Positions 1-6,607 of a stretch of DNA of 12,147 nucleotides are shown here, piece by piece (the first letter of the stretch is position 1; every line of letters starts with the position of its first letter). Source of the stretch: Saprospiraceae bacterium (GTDB lineage: Bacteria > Bacteroidota > Bacteroidia > Chitinophagales > Saprospiraceae); assembly GCA_023300835.1 (NCBI GenBank), contig JALZVB010000027.1:1-12147 (forward strand), written 5' to 3'. The position numbers and the translations under genes are program-made. The notes under the pieces are model-generated. The model was not told the DNA's origin. It did not search any database and worked only from the letters and a program-made list of their open reading frames with translations.

Positions 1-216
1 TGGGATAATTTTCAAGGAGTTATTTCTAAAGCAAAAACAGCTTGTGAACTATCAGAACAAAACATTGATGACCATTTTGCCGACGTCGGGAAAATGGTTG
101 CAATTGGTTCTGGAGCAGAAAAGGAAATATCAGATATAATGTTAACAAGATATGCTTGTTACTTAATCGCGCAAAATGGAGATCCCAGAAAAGAAAAAAT
201 AGCATTTGCAAAATAG
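1..216 (+). pseudogene. DinD-family protein, 3'-truncated remnant (5' end outside window)
   Basis: Frame 1 is open from the window edge and gives 71 residues. They begin WDNFQGVISKAKTAC and include HFADVGKMV, a GSGAEKEI segment and LTRYACYLIAQNGDPRKE. This pattern is typical of the DNA-damage-inducible protein D (DinD) family; in E. coli dinD is LexA-regulated and its product has been reported to act on RecA filaments. From memory of the family, PRKE..IAFAQ should run on into a YFAVQTR-like segment and a long C-terminal region. Here the frame ends IAFAK-stop at 214-216. I find no continuation in the other + frames between 217 and 298. I therefore read it as a broken copy, although the N-terminus is not visible and a short paralogue is possible. 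Family assignment is fairly sure; pseudogene status is inferred. Confidence 0.65.
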
Positions 217-251
217 AATTAGTGTGACTAAGCGTCACCATGAAAAACAAT

Positions 252-282
252 TTTGAAAACTTCCAATTATCCTTTACTCTAA
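252..282 (+). promoter_or_regulatory. weak candidate promoter for the DUF1835 gene
   Basis: TTTG at 252-255 is followed, 19 bases after its TTG, by TACTCTAA at 275-282. The spacing fits the Bacteroidetes TTG-N19-TAnnTTTG model, but the -7 box matches only in part. It lies 16 bases upstream of the ATG at 299. Speculative. Confidence 0.2.
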
Positions 283-298
283 TGCGATCAAAAACAAC

Positions 299-1063
299 AT
301 GAGAAAACAAATCCATATATTAAACGGTGACGCTTTAAAAGAGCAATTTCCTAACAGTCTTCCAGGCGAAACAATAATAACTCGAGAATGTCTGGCTGAT
401 GGAGATGTGGAAGGAAATAGTCTTGCTGAATTTTTCAACTTAAGAGCGAACTTTATCAGTAACAGCTATGAGGGAACTACTACGGATGACTATTTCAAAA
501 TGACGGTTTCTGAATTTCAAAGAATGCATAATATTCCTGAGACCTCAGATGTTAACTTTTGGTTTGAGGACGACTTGTTTTGTCAAGTCAACTTTTGGTT
601 TGTGATTAACCTTGTAAGTAAAGCGCATAGGGGATATCGTTATTTTCTTGTTAGACCTACAACCCATACACAACATGGGTTCGGAGGGTTGGATACAGGA
701 GAATTGGTTTCAATTTATGAAAACAGAACAGAGCTAACTGAGTTCGACGAATTGTCAAGTCTATGGGAGGCTTATCAATCTAATGACATTGAAAAACTAA
801 TCAAAGTTTCTAATCTTTTAAAAAACCAATATCCATTCATTTCCAATGCCGTAAAAGCACATGTTGATCGAATTCCTTCAGATGGAAATTTGGGAAGACC
901 TACGGATGTTTTGATTTCTATTATGAAAGAGTTGGGTACGGATGAATTTGGAACCGTATTCAATGCGTTTAATAAAAGGGAAAGTATCTATGGATTCGGT
1001 GACCTGCAGGTTAAGAGATTGTGTGATGCGATTGTCAAAAATGGATTGCTGGAATCAAAGTAG
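299..1063 (+). CDS. DUF1835 domain-containing protein
   Basis: The 254-residue protein opens with IHILNGDAL (residues 5-13). TIITRECLADGDV follows at about 25-37, and an aromatic/acidic stretch NFWFEDDLFCQVNFWF at 86-101. Together these are the recognisable signature of the DUF1835 family, whose biochemical role is not established. The C-terminal third has GRPTDVLISIMKELG (199-213) and YGFGDLQVKRLCDAI (231-245). These resemble the small helical, winged-helix-like domain (DUF3658 type) often paired with DUF1835; this second assignment is weaker. No signal peptide or membrane segment is visible, so it is probably cytosolic. The ATG at 299 sits directly before the conserved IHILNGDAL, as expected, and no Shine-Dalgarno is visible. 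It converges with the TlpA-like gene across a gap of 16 bases. It is intact next to the broken DinD remnant, and nothing shows that the two are functionally linked. Confidence 0.8.
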   Translation: MRKQIHILNGDALKEQFPNSLPGETIITRECLADGDVEGNSLAEFFNLRANFISNSYEGTTTDDYFKMTVSEFQRMHNIPETSDVNFWFEDDLFCQVNFWFVINLVSKAHRGYRYFLVRPTTHTQHGFGGLDTGELVSIYENRTELTEFDELSSLWEAYQSNDIEKLIKVSNLLKNQYPFISNAVKAHVDRIPSDGNLGRPTDVLISIMKELGTDEFGTVFNAFNKRESIYGFGDLQVKRLCDAIVKNGLLESK

Positions 1064-1079
1064 GTTCATATTAAAACTA

Positions 1080-1589
1080 CTACTCCATAAACTGTCTAAA
1101 GTTCTCTAAAATATCCCTACCCGGTTCATCTGACAGATATAGAAATTCACCGTCCTTTCCTATGATTTCATAGAGAGGAACAGAATATAGTTGATAATCA
1201 TCCTGAACTTTAGCTTGGGGTATATGGGCATGTGTGCCGGTTGGTTGATGTGCTTTGATCGCAGATTTCCAGTTTTCAGACTTTTCATCAATGGATACAT
1301 TCAGCATAACAACACCTAATTCTTCAATGTTTTTTCGCATCTCTCTATACTTTTTAAATCCACTGATACAAGGTTTGCACCAGCTTGCCCAAAAACTAAG
1401 ATAGATGACTTGACCTTTGAAATCACTAAGGTTCTTTTTAGTCCCATCGACCATTGTCATTTCAAAGTCAGGCGCAAATTCTTTAGTAATTTCCTCTTCC
1501 ACAATAACGTTATCTGGACTCGGTGGATCCTGAGCTAGTAAAATTACAGGTAAAAAGCAAAAGAGCAAAGCCATTAGGCGCAAGAACAT
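1080..1589 (-). CDS. TlpA/ResA-like exported thioredoxin-fold protein
   Basis: A 169-residue protein with an N-terminal hydrophobic signal (residues 1-19, MFLRLMALLFCFLPVILLA), so probably exported to the periplasm. Cleavage is likely near A19/Q20. The domain begins around residue 38 with the AlkC/TSA-TlpA style opening APDFEMTMVDG...LSDFKGQVIYLSFWASWC. The redox motif W70-C71-K72-P73-C74 is intact, and the cis-proline loop is SVPLYEIIGKDG (136-147, Pro138). This supports a thiol-disulfide oxidoreductase, for example in cytochrome c maturation or periplasmic thiol reduction. The partner cannot be told from the context. At 169 residues it is a minimal single-domain form without the N-terminal DUF4369 extension common in Bacteroidetes TlpA-like proteins. 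It is divergent from topB, and its 3' end faces the DUF1835 gene. The ATG gives the complete signal peptide; a second ATG at residue 6 would shorten it. Confidence 0.88.
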   Translation of the reverse strand: MFLRLMALLFCFLPVILLAQDPPSPDNVIVEEEITKEFAPDFEMTMVDGTKKNLSDFKGQVIYLSFWASWCKPCISGFKKYREMRKNIEELGVVMLNVSIDEKSENWKSAIKAHQPTGTHAHIPQAKVQDDYQLYSVPLYEIIGKDGEFLYLSDEPGRDILENFRQFME

Positions 1590-1670
1590 AGTAAGTTGTT
1601 AAGTGCAATTAAGTAACGCCTCAATGTAATCAATTACCTGTATTCATTCATAGATTCACTTACGTTTAAC

Positions 1671-1678
1671 TACATTTA
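1671..1678 (+). promoter_or_regulatory. candidate -7 box for topB
   Basis: TACATTTA matches 7 of 8 positions of the Bacteroidetes -7 element TAnnTTTG and lies 23 bases before the GTG start of topB. No TTG is seen at the expected upstream distance, so support is weak. Confidence 0.25.
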
Positions 1679-1701
1679 TAACTTAAACCCATAACAAATA
1701 A

Positions 1702-4110
1702 GTGAAAGTCTGTATCGCAGAAAAACCAAGTGTAGCAAAAGAAATTGCCTACGTTATCGGAGCCAAAACCAGAAGGGATGGATACTTCGAAGGCAACGGC
1801 TATCAGGTGACTTGGACATTTGGTCATTTCTGTACCTTGTTACCGCCAGAAGATTATAAGCCACAATGGAAACGTTGGGACATAGAGACTTTACCTATGT
1901 TGCCTGAGAGATTTGAGACAAAGGTCATGAGTAATTCTGGTGTTAAGAAGCAATTCAAAATCATAAAAGGTCTTTTTAAAAAAGCATCTCTTGTTATTAA
2001 TTGTGGGGATGCAGGGACAGAAGGAGAGTTGATACAACGATGGGTCATCAAGGAAGCCGGTTATATTGGGCCGACACTGCGGTTATGGATATCCTCTTTG
2101 ACATCGGCTGCAATAAGTAAAGGGTTCCAAGATTTAAAACCAGCCAGTGATTTTGATAATCTGTTTTATGCAGCGAGTTCTAGAGCTATAGGCGACTGGT
2201 TACTTGGTATGAATGCTACGCGTTTGTATACATTAAGATATGGTGGATACAAGCAAGTGCTTTCTGTCGGTAGAGTCCAGACACCTACCTTAGCTATGCT
2301 GGTCAGGAGACATCATGAGATTGAGAATTTTGTGCCACAAGCTTACTGGGAATTGCATACGCTTTATCGTGAAGTAAATTTTAAAAACGTAACGGGTAAG
2401 TTTGATAATCCTAAGCAAGGAGAAGATCTATTACAACAGATTACTGGTAAGGATTTAGTTGTCACGAAAGTAGAAAAGAAAGATGGCAGAGAGTATGCGC
2501 CTAAACTCTATGACCTGACAAGTATCCAAGTACATTGTAATAATAAATATGGTTTCTCTGCAGATCGAACTTTAAAAGTTGTGCAGAAATTATATGAAAT
2601 GAAAGTCGTATCATATCCGAGAGTAGATACTACTTATCTGCCTGAAGATGTATACCCTAAGGTTCCAAGTATCTTAAAAGGCATGACAAATTATAGCCAA
2701 TTTACCAATCAGATATTAAAAGGTAAAATCAAAAAGTCTAAAAAAGTATTTGATGATAAGAAGGTAACAGATCACCATGCGATTATTCCTACAGGCGTAC
2801 AACAGAATCTGAGTGGAGAACAACAACAGGTGTATGATATGATTGTGCGACGTTTTCTAGCAGTGTTTTTGCCAGATTGTAAAGTGGCAAAGACAACTGT
2901 CAAAGCAGAAGTGGAGACAGTAGAATTTGTAGCAAAAGGTAAGGAAATTATTGATGAAGGGTGGCGTATATTATATCCTAAGAAAAGCAAATCTGCTAAT
3001 AAGTCTTCGGAAGGGAAGGACAATGAAGATGACAAAGATGATGATAAAGTTTTACCATCTTTTAAAGTAGGAGAACAAGGCCCTCACCAACCCTTACTGT
3101 TAGAGAAGATGACCAAAGCGCCACCTTACTATACAGAAGCATCTTTGCTGCGTGCCATGGAGACAGCAGGCAAGCAAGTAGACGATGATGAGTTACGTGA
3201 ACTTATGAAAGCCAATGGTATAGGTAGACCTTCTACACGGGCCAATATTATAGAGACCCTATTCAGAAGAAAATATACCTATCGTAGAAAAAAGCAAGTC
3301 TTACCTACAGAGATGGGTATTCAATTAATAGACACTATAAAAAACAAACTTCTAACTTCGGCGGAGCTTACTGGTCAATGGGAAAAACGGCTTAAAGAAA
3401 TAGAACGTGGCACATACAGTCCGAAACCATTTATCGAAGACATGAAAAAAATGGTTAACGACTTAGTGGCAGAAGTAAAACTAGAAAAGGATGTCAAGCG
3501 ATTTGTATCCACCAATAATTCTTATTCCAAATCGACTTGGAAGAAAAAAGCTTCCGCAAAAGGAAAAAAGATTACACCTCGCAAAAGTACTAGAACTTCA
3601 ACAACTAAAAATTCTGTAGTAAAGACCTCAATGCAATGTCCTAAGTGCACAAAAGGAACAATCATAAAAGGGAATTCTCGGTATGGATGTACGCAATATA
3701 ATAGTGGTTGTGACTTTGGTGTTCCATTTGTTTTTATGGGCAAAAAAATCAGTGACAATCAAATCAAGAGGCTCGTAGAAAAAGGAGCAACCGTAAAACT
3801 CAAGGGATTCCTGACAATTAATGGGAAAGTAGATGGGCAGATAGTTATAGGTAACAACAAACAGCCCACGTTCAATCAATCTGACAATAAAGCCACTAAC
3901 ACTAATTCTCCTAACTCTACTACCTCCGATAGGCCAACTTGTCCCAAATGCAAAAAAGGAAAGTTGATCAAGGGAAAAACCGCTTATGGATGTTCATTAT
4001 GGAATTCAGGTTGTGATCTGAGGTATCCTTTTGCAGGTATCGTAAAAAAAGCAGCAGGTAGGAAACTGACAAAGGCCTTGGTGTTAGAAATTATTAGTAA
4101 CTCATTTTAG
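1702..4110 (+). CDS. topB: DNA topoisomerase III (type IA)
   Basis: An 802-residue type IA topoisomerase, which cuts and passes single DNA strands and takes part in decatenation and recombination intermediates. The GTG start is fixed by an in-frame TAA immediately upstream and puts the TOPRIM glutamate at E7 (AEKPSVAKEI). The second TOPRIM motif is D103-A-G-T-E-G-E109, followed by LIQRWV. Glycine 105 replaces the second Asp of the usual DxDxxE. SVGRVQTPTL lies at 188-197. The catalytic tyrosine is Y305 in VSYPRVDTTYLP, followed by HHAIIPT (358-364) and LMKANGIGRPSTRANIIETL (501-520). A charged insert rich in Lys, Asp and Glu spans about 427-449. The tail is Lys/Ser/Thr-rich (608-640) and carries two four-cysteine zinc fingers: C646/C649/C663/C670 and C747/C750/C764/C771. 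A Ser/Thr/Asn-rich linker precedes the second finger. This is longer than E. coli TopB (about 650 residues) because of the tail. comF follows 70 bp downstream on the same strand. Confidence 0.95.
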   Translation: MKVCIAEKPSVAKEIAYVIGAKTRRDGYFEGNGYQVTWTFGHFCTLLPPEDYKPQWKRWDIETLPMLPERFETKVMSNSGVKKQFKIIKGLFKKASLVINCGDAGTEGELIQRWVIKEAGYIGPTLRLWISSLTSAAISKGFQDLKPASDFDNLFYAASSRAIGDWLLGMNATRLYTLRYGGYKQVLSVGRVQTPTLAMLVRRHHEIENFVPQAYWELHTLYREVNFKNVTGKFDNPKQGEDLLQQITGKDLVVTKVEKKDGREYAPKLYDLTSIQVHCNNKYGFSADRTLKVVQKLYEMKVVSYPRVDTTYLPEDVYPKVPSILKGMTNYSQFTNQILKGKIKKSKKVFDDKKVTDHHAIIPTGVQQNLSGEQQQVYDMIVRRFLAVFLPDCKVAKTTVKAEVETVEFVAKGKEIIDEGWRILYPKKSKSANKSSEGKDNEDDKDDDKVLPSFKVGEQGPHQPLLLEKMTKAPPYYTEASLLRAMETAGKQVDDDELRELMKANGIGRPSTRANIIETLFRRKYTYRRKKQVLPTEMGIQLIDTIKNKLLTSAELTGQWEKRLKEIERGTYSPKPFIEDMKKMVNDLVAEVKLEKDVKRFVSTNNSYSKSTWKKKASAKGKKITPRKSTRTSTTKNSVVKTSMQCPKCTKGTIIKGNSRYGCTQYNSGCDFGVPFVFMGKKISDNQIKRLVEKGATVKLKGFLTINGKVDGQIVIGNNKQPTFNQSDNKATNTNSPNSTTSDRPTCPKCKKGKLIKGKTAYGCSLWNSGCDLRYPFAGIVKKAAGRKLTKALVLEIISNSF

Positions 4111-4142
4111 ATTGAATAATTAGTATTATAATAATCCACAGT

Positions 4143-4162
4143 GTTTACTTTTTAGTAACTTT
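4143..4162 (+). terminator. weak hairpin after topB
   Basis: GTTTACT and AGTAAC can pair around a TTTT loop with one bulged T, followed by a short TTT. It lies 32 bases after the topB stop. The stem is AT-rich and the T-tract short, so this is a poor terminator and comF could be reached by readthrough. Confidence 0.2.
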
Positions 4163-4180
4163 AAAAACAAACAATAGGAG

Positions 4181-4891
4181 GTGTCATTATTTTCTCTAAT
4201 CAAGGTTGCAGTAGATTCTGTCTTATCGGTGCTCTATCCAGAAGTCTGTATTTCTTGTGGTAATCATCCACCTATACGTAAAGATATTTTCTGTCTAGAC
4301 TGTAAAAGTGAAATGCTTATCACTGACCATTTTGACGTTAAAAAAAATGAGTTTGTCAGGAAAATGGAAGCACGGGTTGACTTGCTACATGCCGCTGCTT
4401 TATTCCCATTTATAACCAGTGGTCATGCACAGAAAGCGATTCATGCGCTTAAGTTTCTCAATAGACCAGAGGTAGGTATTATTCTAGGTCGACAGTTTGG
4501 AGAGATGATGAATGCGTCACCTCATTTTATAAAGCCAGACCTTATTATACCTATTCCCTTACATTATAAGCGACAGCAGAAAAGAGGTTATAACCAGAGT
4601 CTCATGTTTGCCCAAGGCATCTCGGAATCTATAGGTGTTTCTCCAAGTTCTAAATATCTCATAAAGTCACAATCCATTATTTCTCAGACTACAAAAGGAC
4701 GAGAAGACAGGTTTGAAAATGTTCTCAATAGCTTTCAACTAAAAAGTTTCAAAAATTTAAAAGGTGAAAATATTCTAATCGTAGATGATGTTATGACAAC
4801 AGGTGCCACATTAGAAGCGGCTTGTGTCAAAGTATCACAGATACCCGAAGTAAAAATTCAATTAGCCACAATAGTAATCGCCAATGACTAA
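4181..4891 (+). CDS. comF: ComF-family phosphoribosyltransferase-like protein
   Basis: The 236-residue protein starts with a small zinc-ribbon-like module, C23-x2-C26 and C38-x2-C41, preceded by the typical LYPEVCISCG. The ComF/GntX motif PIPLHYKRQQKRGYNQS follows at 124-140. The PRPP-binding loop ILIVDDVMTTGATLEAA is at 198-214, with Asp202/Asp203 and TTGAT (206-210). Members act in uptake of transforming DNA (ComFC in competence) or have unknown roles in non-competent species. No enzymatic substrate can be inferred. It is cytosolic, with no signal peptide. GTG at 4181 is the earliest possible start because TAG lies two codons upstream. The AGGAGG at 4176-4181 overlaps that GTG and cannot serve it as a normally spaced ribosome binding site; GTG at 4229 (residue 17) is the next alternative but would remove residues that fit the family. 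Its last 8 bases overlap the next gene, which suggests translational coupling. Confidence 0.88.
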   Translation: MSLFSLIKVAVDSVLSVLYPEVCISCGNHPPIRKDIFCLDCKSEMLITDHFDVKKNEFVRKMEARVDLLHAAALFPFITSGHAQKAIHALKFLNRPEVGIILGRQFGEMMNASPHFIKPDLIIPIPLHYKRQQKRGYNQSLMFAQGISESIGVSPSSKYLIKSQSIISQTTKGREDRFENVLNSFQLKSFKNLKGENILIVDDVMTTGATLEAACVKVSQIPEVKIQLATIVIAND

Positions 4892-5387
4892 CCTTATCGA
4901 TCTTATAAAAGCAGAATTCAATCGTAGAATGCTTGTAGAAAGTTATGAACGCATATCAACGTGCCTACAAGAACTGACACCAGAACAGATCTGGCATAAA
5001 GAGAATGAAAACACTAATTCTGTAGGTAACCTTATTTTACATTTACAAGGGAATATCACACAATATATATGGTCTGGCATAGGTGGTAATCCCGATCTAA
5101 GAGAACGTGACAAAGAATTCTTATCAGGCTATACTTATAAGAAAGAACGATTACTAGAAGACCTTCTTGTCGTTGTCACTAAAGCCAATGATGTCGTACA
5201 ACAACTTGAAGAGTCAGACCTCACAAAAGACGTAAAGGTCCAAGGTTTCGATGAAACTGTTATAAGTATTCTGATACATGTCATGGAGCATATGAGCTAC
5301 CATGTCGGGCAGATCACTTATTATACTAAATACATAAATGATGTAGACACAAGTTATTATGGGGGTTTGGACCTAAATGCGACATAG
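4884..5387 (+). CDS. DinB-superfamily (DUF1572-like) metal-binding protein
   Basis: A 167-residue four-helix-bundle type protein. SVGNLILHLQGNITQYIWSG (46-65) supplies His53. A C-terminal helix, LIHVMEHMSYHVGQITYY (130-147), supplies His136 and His140 in an HxxxH pattern; this is the three-histidine metal site of the DinB/YfiT superfamily. GGNPDLRERDKEF (67-79) is typical of the DUF1572 subgroup. Some relatives are thiol-dependent transferases, but the role of this subgroup is unknown, so no reaction is proposed. The name refers to B. subtilis DinB, not to DNA polymerase IV. The ATG at 4884 lies inside the comF stop region (overlap ATGACTAA, 8 bases), so the two genes are very probably co-transcribed and translationally coupled. 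The stop codon forms one edge of an inverted repeat shared with the convergent aminopeptidase gene. Confidence 0.82.
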   Translation: MTNLIDLIKAEFNRRMLVESYERISTCLQELTPEQIWHKENENTNSVGNLILHLQGNITQYIWSGIGGNPDLRERDKEFLSGYTYKKERLLEDLLVVVTKANDVVQQLEESDLTKDVKVQGFDETVISILIHVMEHMSYHVGQITYYTKYINDVDTSYYGGLDLNAT

Positions 5388-5407
5388 ATATATCGACACT
5401 ATATCTA
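5385..5407. repeat. inverted repeat spanning both convergent stop codons
   Basis: TAGATATA (5385-5392) and TATATCTA (5400-5407) are perfect complements around the 7-base loop TCGACAC. The first three bases are the TAG stop of the + strand DUF1572-like gene. The last three are the TAG stop of the - strand aminopeptidase gene. The stem is AT-rich and has no T-tract beyond it on either strand, so termination in both directions is possible but not shown. Confidence 0.5.
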
Positions 5408-6514
5408 CCCAACTAAAAACTTTCCTTTCTCATATATCAACTTGCCATCAGCCCAGATTTCTCCACTCTGAGTCATATCCGTTATCATGTCCCAATGGAT
5501 AGCTGATTGATTTAAGCCGCCTGTCTGCTTATAGGATTGACCTACAGCCATATGAATGGTGCCGCCTATTTTCTCGTCAAATAATATATTTCTTGTAGCT
5601 TGCTGGATCTGATAATTGGTTCCAATGGCTACTTCTCCAAAGAATTTTGCGCCAGGAATATCGAAGACAGCATCTAGGACATCTTTCCCTTGATCGGCAT
5701 CCCATTTGACAACCTCTCCATTTTCTACCCACAGCGTTATACCACTGACATCTTTACCTCTATAGACGGATGGGAACGTAAAGTGTACTTTACCATTAAC
5801 AGAATTTTCAACAGGGCCAGAAAAAACTTCACCTGATGGCATATTGGTTTGACCATCAGAATTGATCCATGTCCTATCCGCTACACTGAAAGTAATATCT
5901 GTATGATCAGCAAGGTATCGGACCTCAGAAACTTGATCAAGATATTCTTTGATTCCCTGCTGATGTGCTCTTACTTTGAGCCATTCTCCAGCAGGGTCAT
6001 CACTATATAAGTGACAAGCATTGAATACAAATTTCTCATATTCCTCAAGGGACATATTAGCCGCCTGTGCAGAAGCTTGCGTAGGGAATTGACATAGACT
6101 TCTTTTCAATGCATTAGGCGCAGACCGATCTGCTGTTCTTTCGAAATAGAGTTTATTGATAGGAGACATTGCGGCTGATCGCAACTTATGTTTTTGAGGA
6201 TCTACTTTGGGGCTTTCGTTGAGATTATATGGTGCTCGTATATTTAGATAAGCATCAAATTCTTCCATCGCTGTTTTCATAAGAGTCCCTGGCTGCGAGA
6301 GTAGATAGTCAGACGCATTTTCCATAAATATCTTATGCTGCTCTCTGAATGAAAAGTTCACCTCCACCTGTGCGCCAGCCTGAGTAGCCACTCTATATAT
6401 TTCTCTCACTAGAGGTTCCGCTAATAGCGTTGTAGAGATATATAAGCGTTCCTTTTCTTGTAGCTCTACGCAATAGTGAACCAATAACTCCGCATATTTC
6501 CTTAGTATATTCAT
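5405..6514 (-). CDS. M29-family metallo-aminopeptidase (AmpS/aminopeptidase T type)
   Basis: A 369-residue protein of the usual length for the thermophilic aminopeptidase family M29, which removes N-terminal residues from peptides using two metal ions. Expected ligand motifs occur in the right order in the C-terminal domain: NMPSGEVFSGP (Glu229), FFGEVAIGTN (Glu294), GTIHMAVGQSY (His321 and Tyr328), and SAIHWDMI (His340 and Asp342). The N-terminal domain carries VEVNFSFREQH (50-60) and HLYSDDPAGEW (168-178). There is no signal peptide, so it should be cytosolic. The ATG at 6514 begins a typical MNILRKYAELLV N-terminus. It lies 93 bp downstream of polA on the same strand, with a hairpin in the gap, so co-transcription is uncertain. 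It converges on the comF/DUF1572 pair. Substrate specificity cannot be judged. Confidence 0.9.
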   Translation of the reverse strand: MNILRKYAELLVHYCVELQEKERLYISTTLLAEPLVREIYRVATQAGAQVEVNFSFREQHKIFMENASDYLLSQPGTLMKTAMEEFDAYLNIRAPYNLNESPKVDPQKHKLRSAAMSPINKLYFERTADRSAPNALKRSLCQFPTQASAQAANMSLEEYEKFVFNACHLYSDDPAGEWLKVRAHQQGIKEYLDQVSEVRYLADHTDITFSVADRTWINSDGQTNMPSGEVFSGPVENSVNGKVHFTFPSVYRGKDVSGITLWVENGEVVKWDADQGKDVLDAVFDIPGAKFFGEVAIGTNYQIQQATRNILFDEKIGGTIHMAVGQSYKQTGGLNQSAIHWDMITDMTQSGEIWADGKLIYEKGKFLVG

Positions 6515-6552
6515 AATTTCTATCTTTTGAATCTATTGTTGTAGAGACATAC

Positions 6553-6579
6553 AATTTGTTATGCTGTCCATAACCAATT
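6553..6579. terminator. hairpin between polA and the aminopeptidase gene
   Basis: AATTTGTTATG (6553-6563) and CATAACCAATT (6569-6579) pair at 10 of 11 positions around the loop CTGTC. On the polA sense strand it starts 29 bases after the stop. It has no clear U-tract on that strand, so it may be a weak terminator, an mRNA-end processing structure, or an operator for the aminopeptidase gene. Confidence 0.35.
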
Positions 6580-6607
6580 TATTATTATTGAATTAGTACC
6601 ATTGCTA

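Noticed and set aside
26..316. Open frame of 96 codons on the - strand over the DinD remnant
   Set aside because: It is antisense to a frame with clear DinD-family similarity, and its product is hydrophobic and unlike any family I know.
4176..4181. AGGAGG before comF as a Shine-Dalgarno site
   Set aside because: It overlaps the first base of the GTG start, so spacing is wrong, and the other genes in the window do not use such sites.
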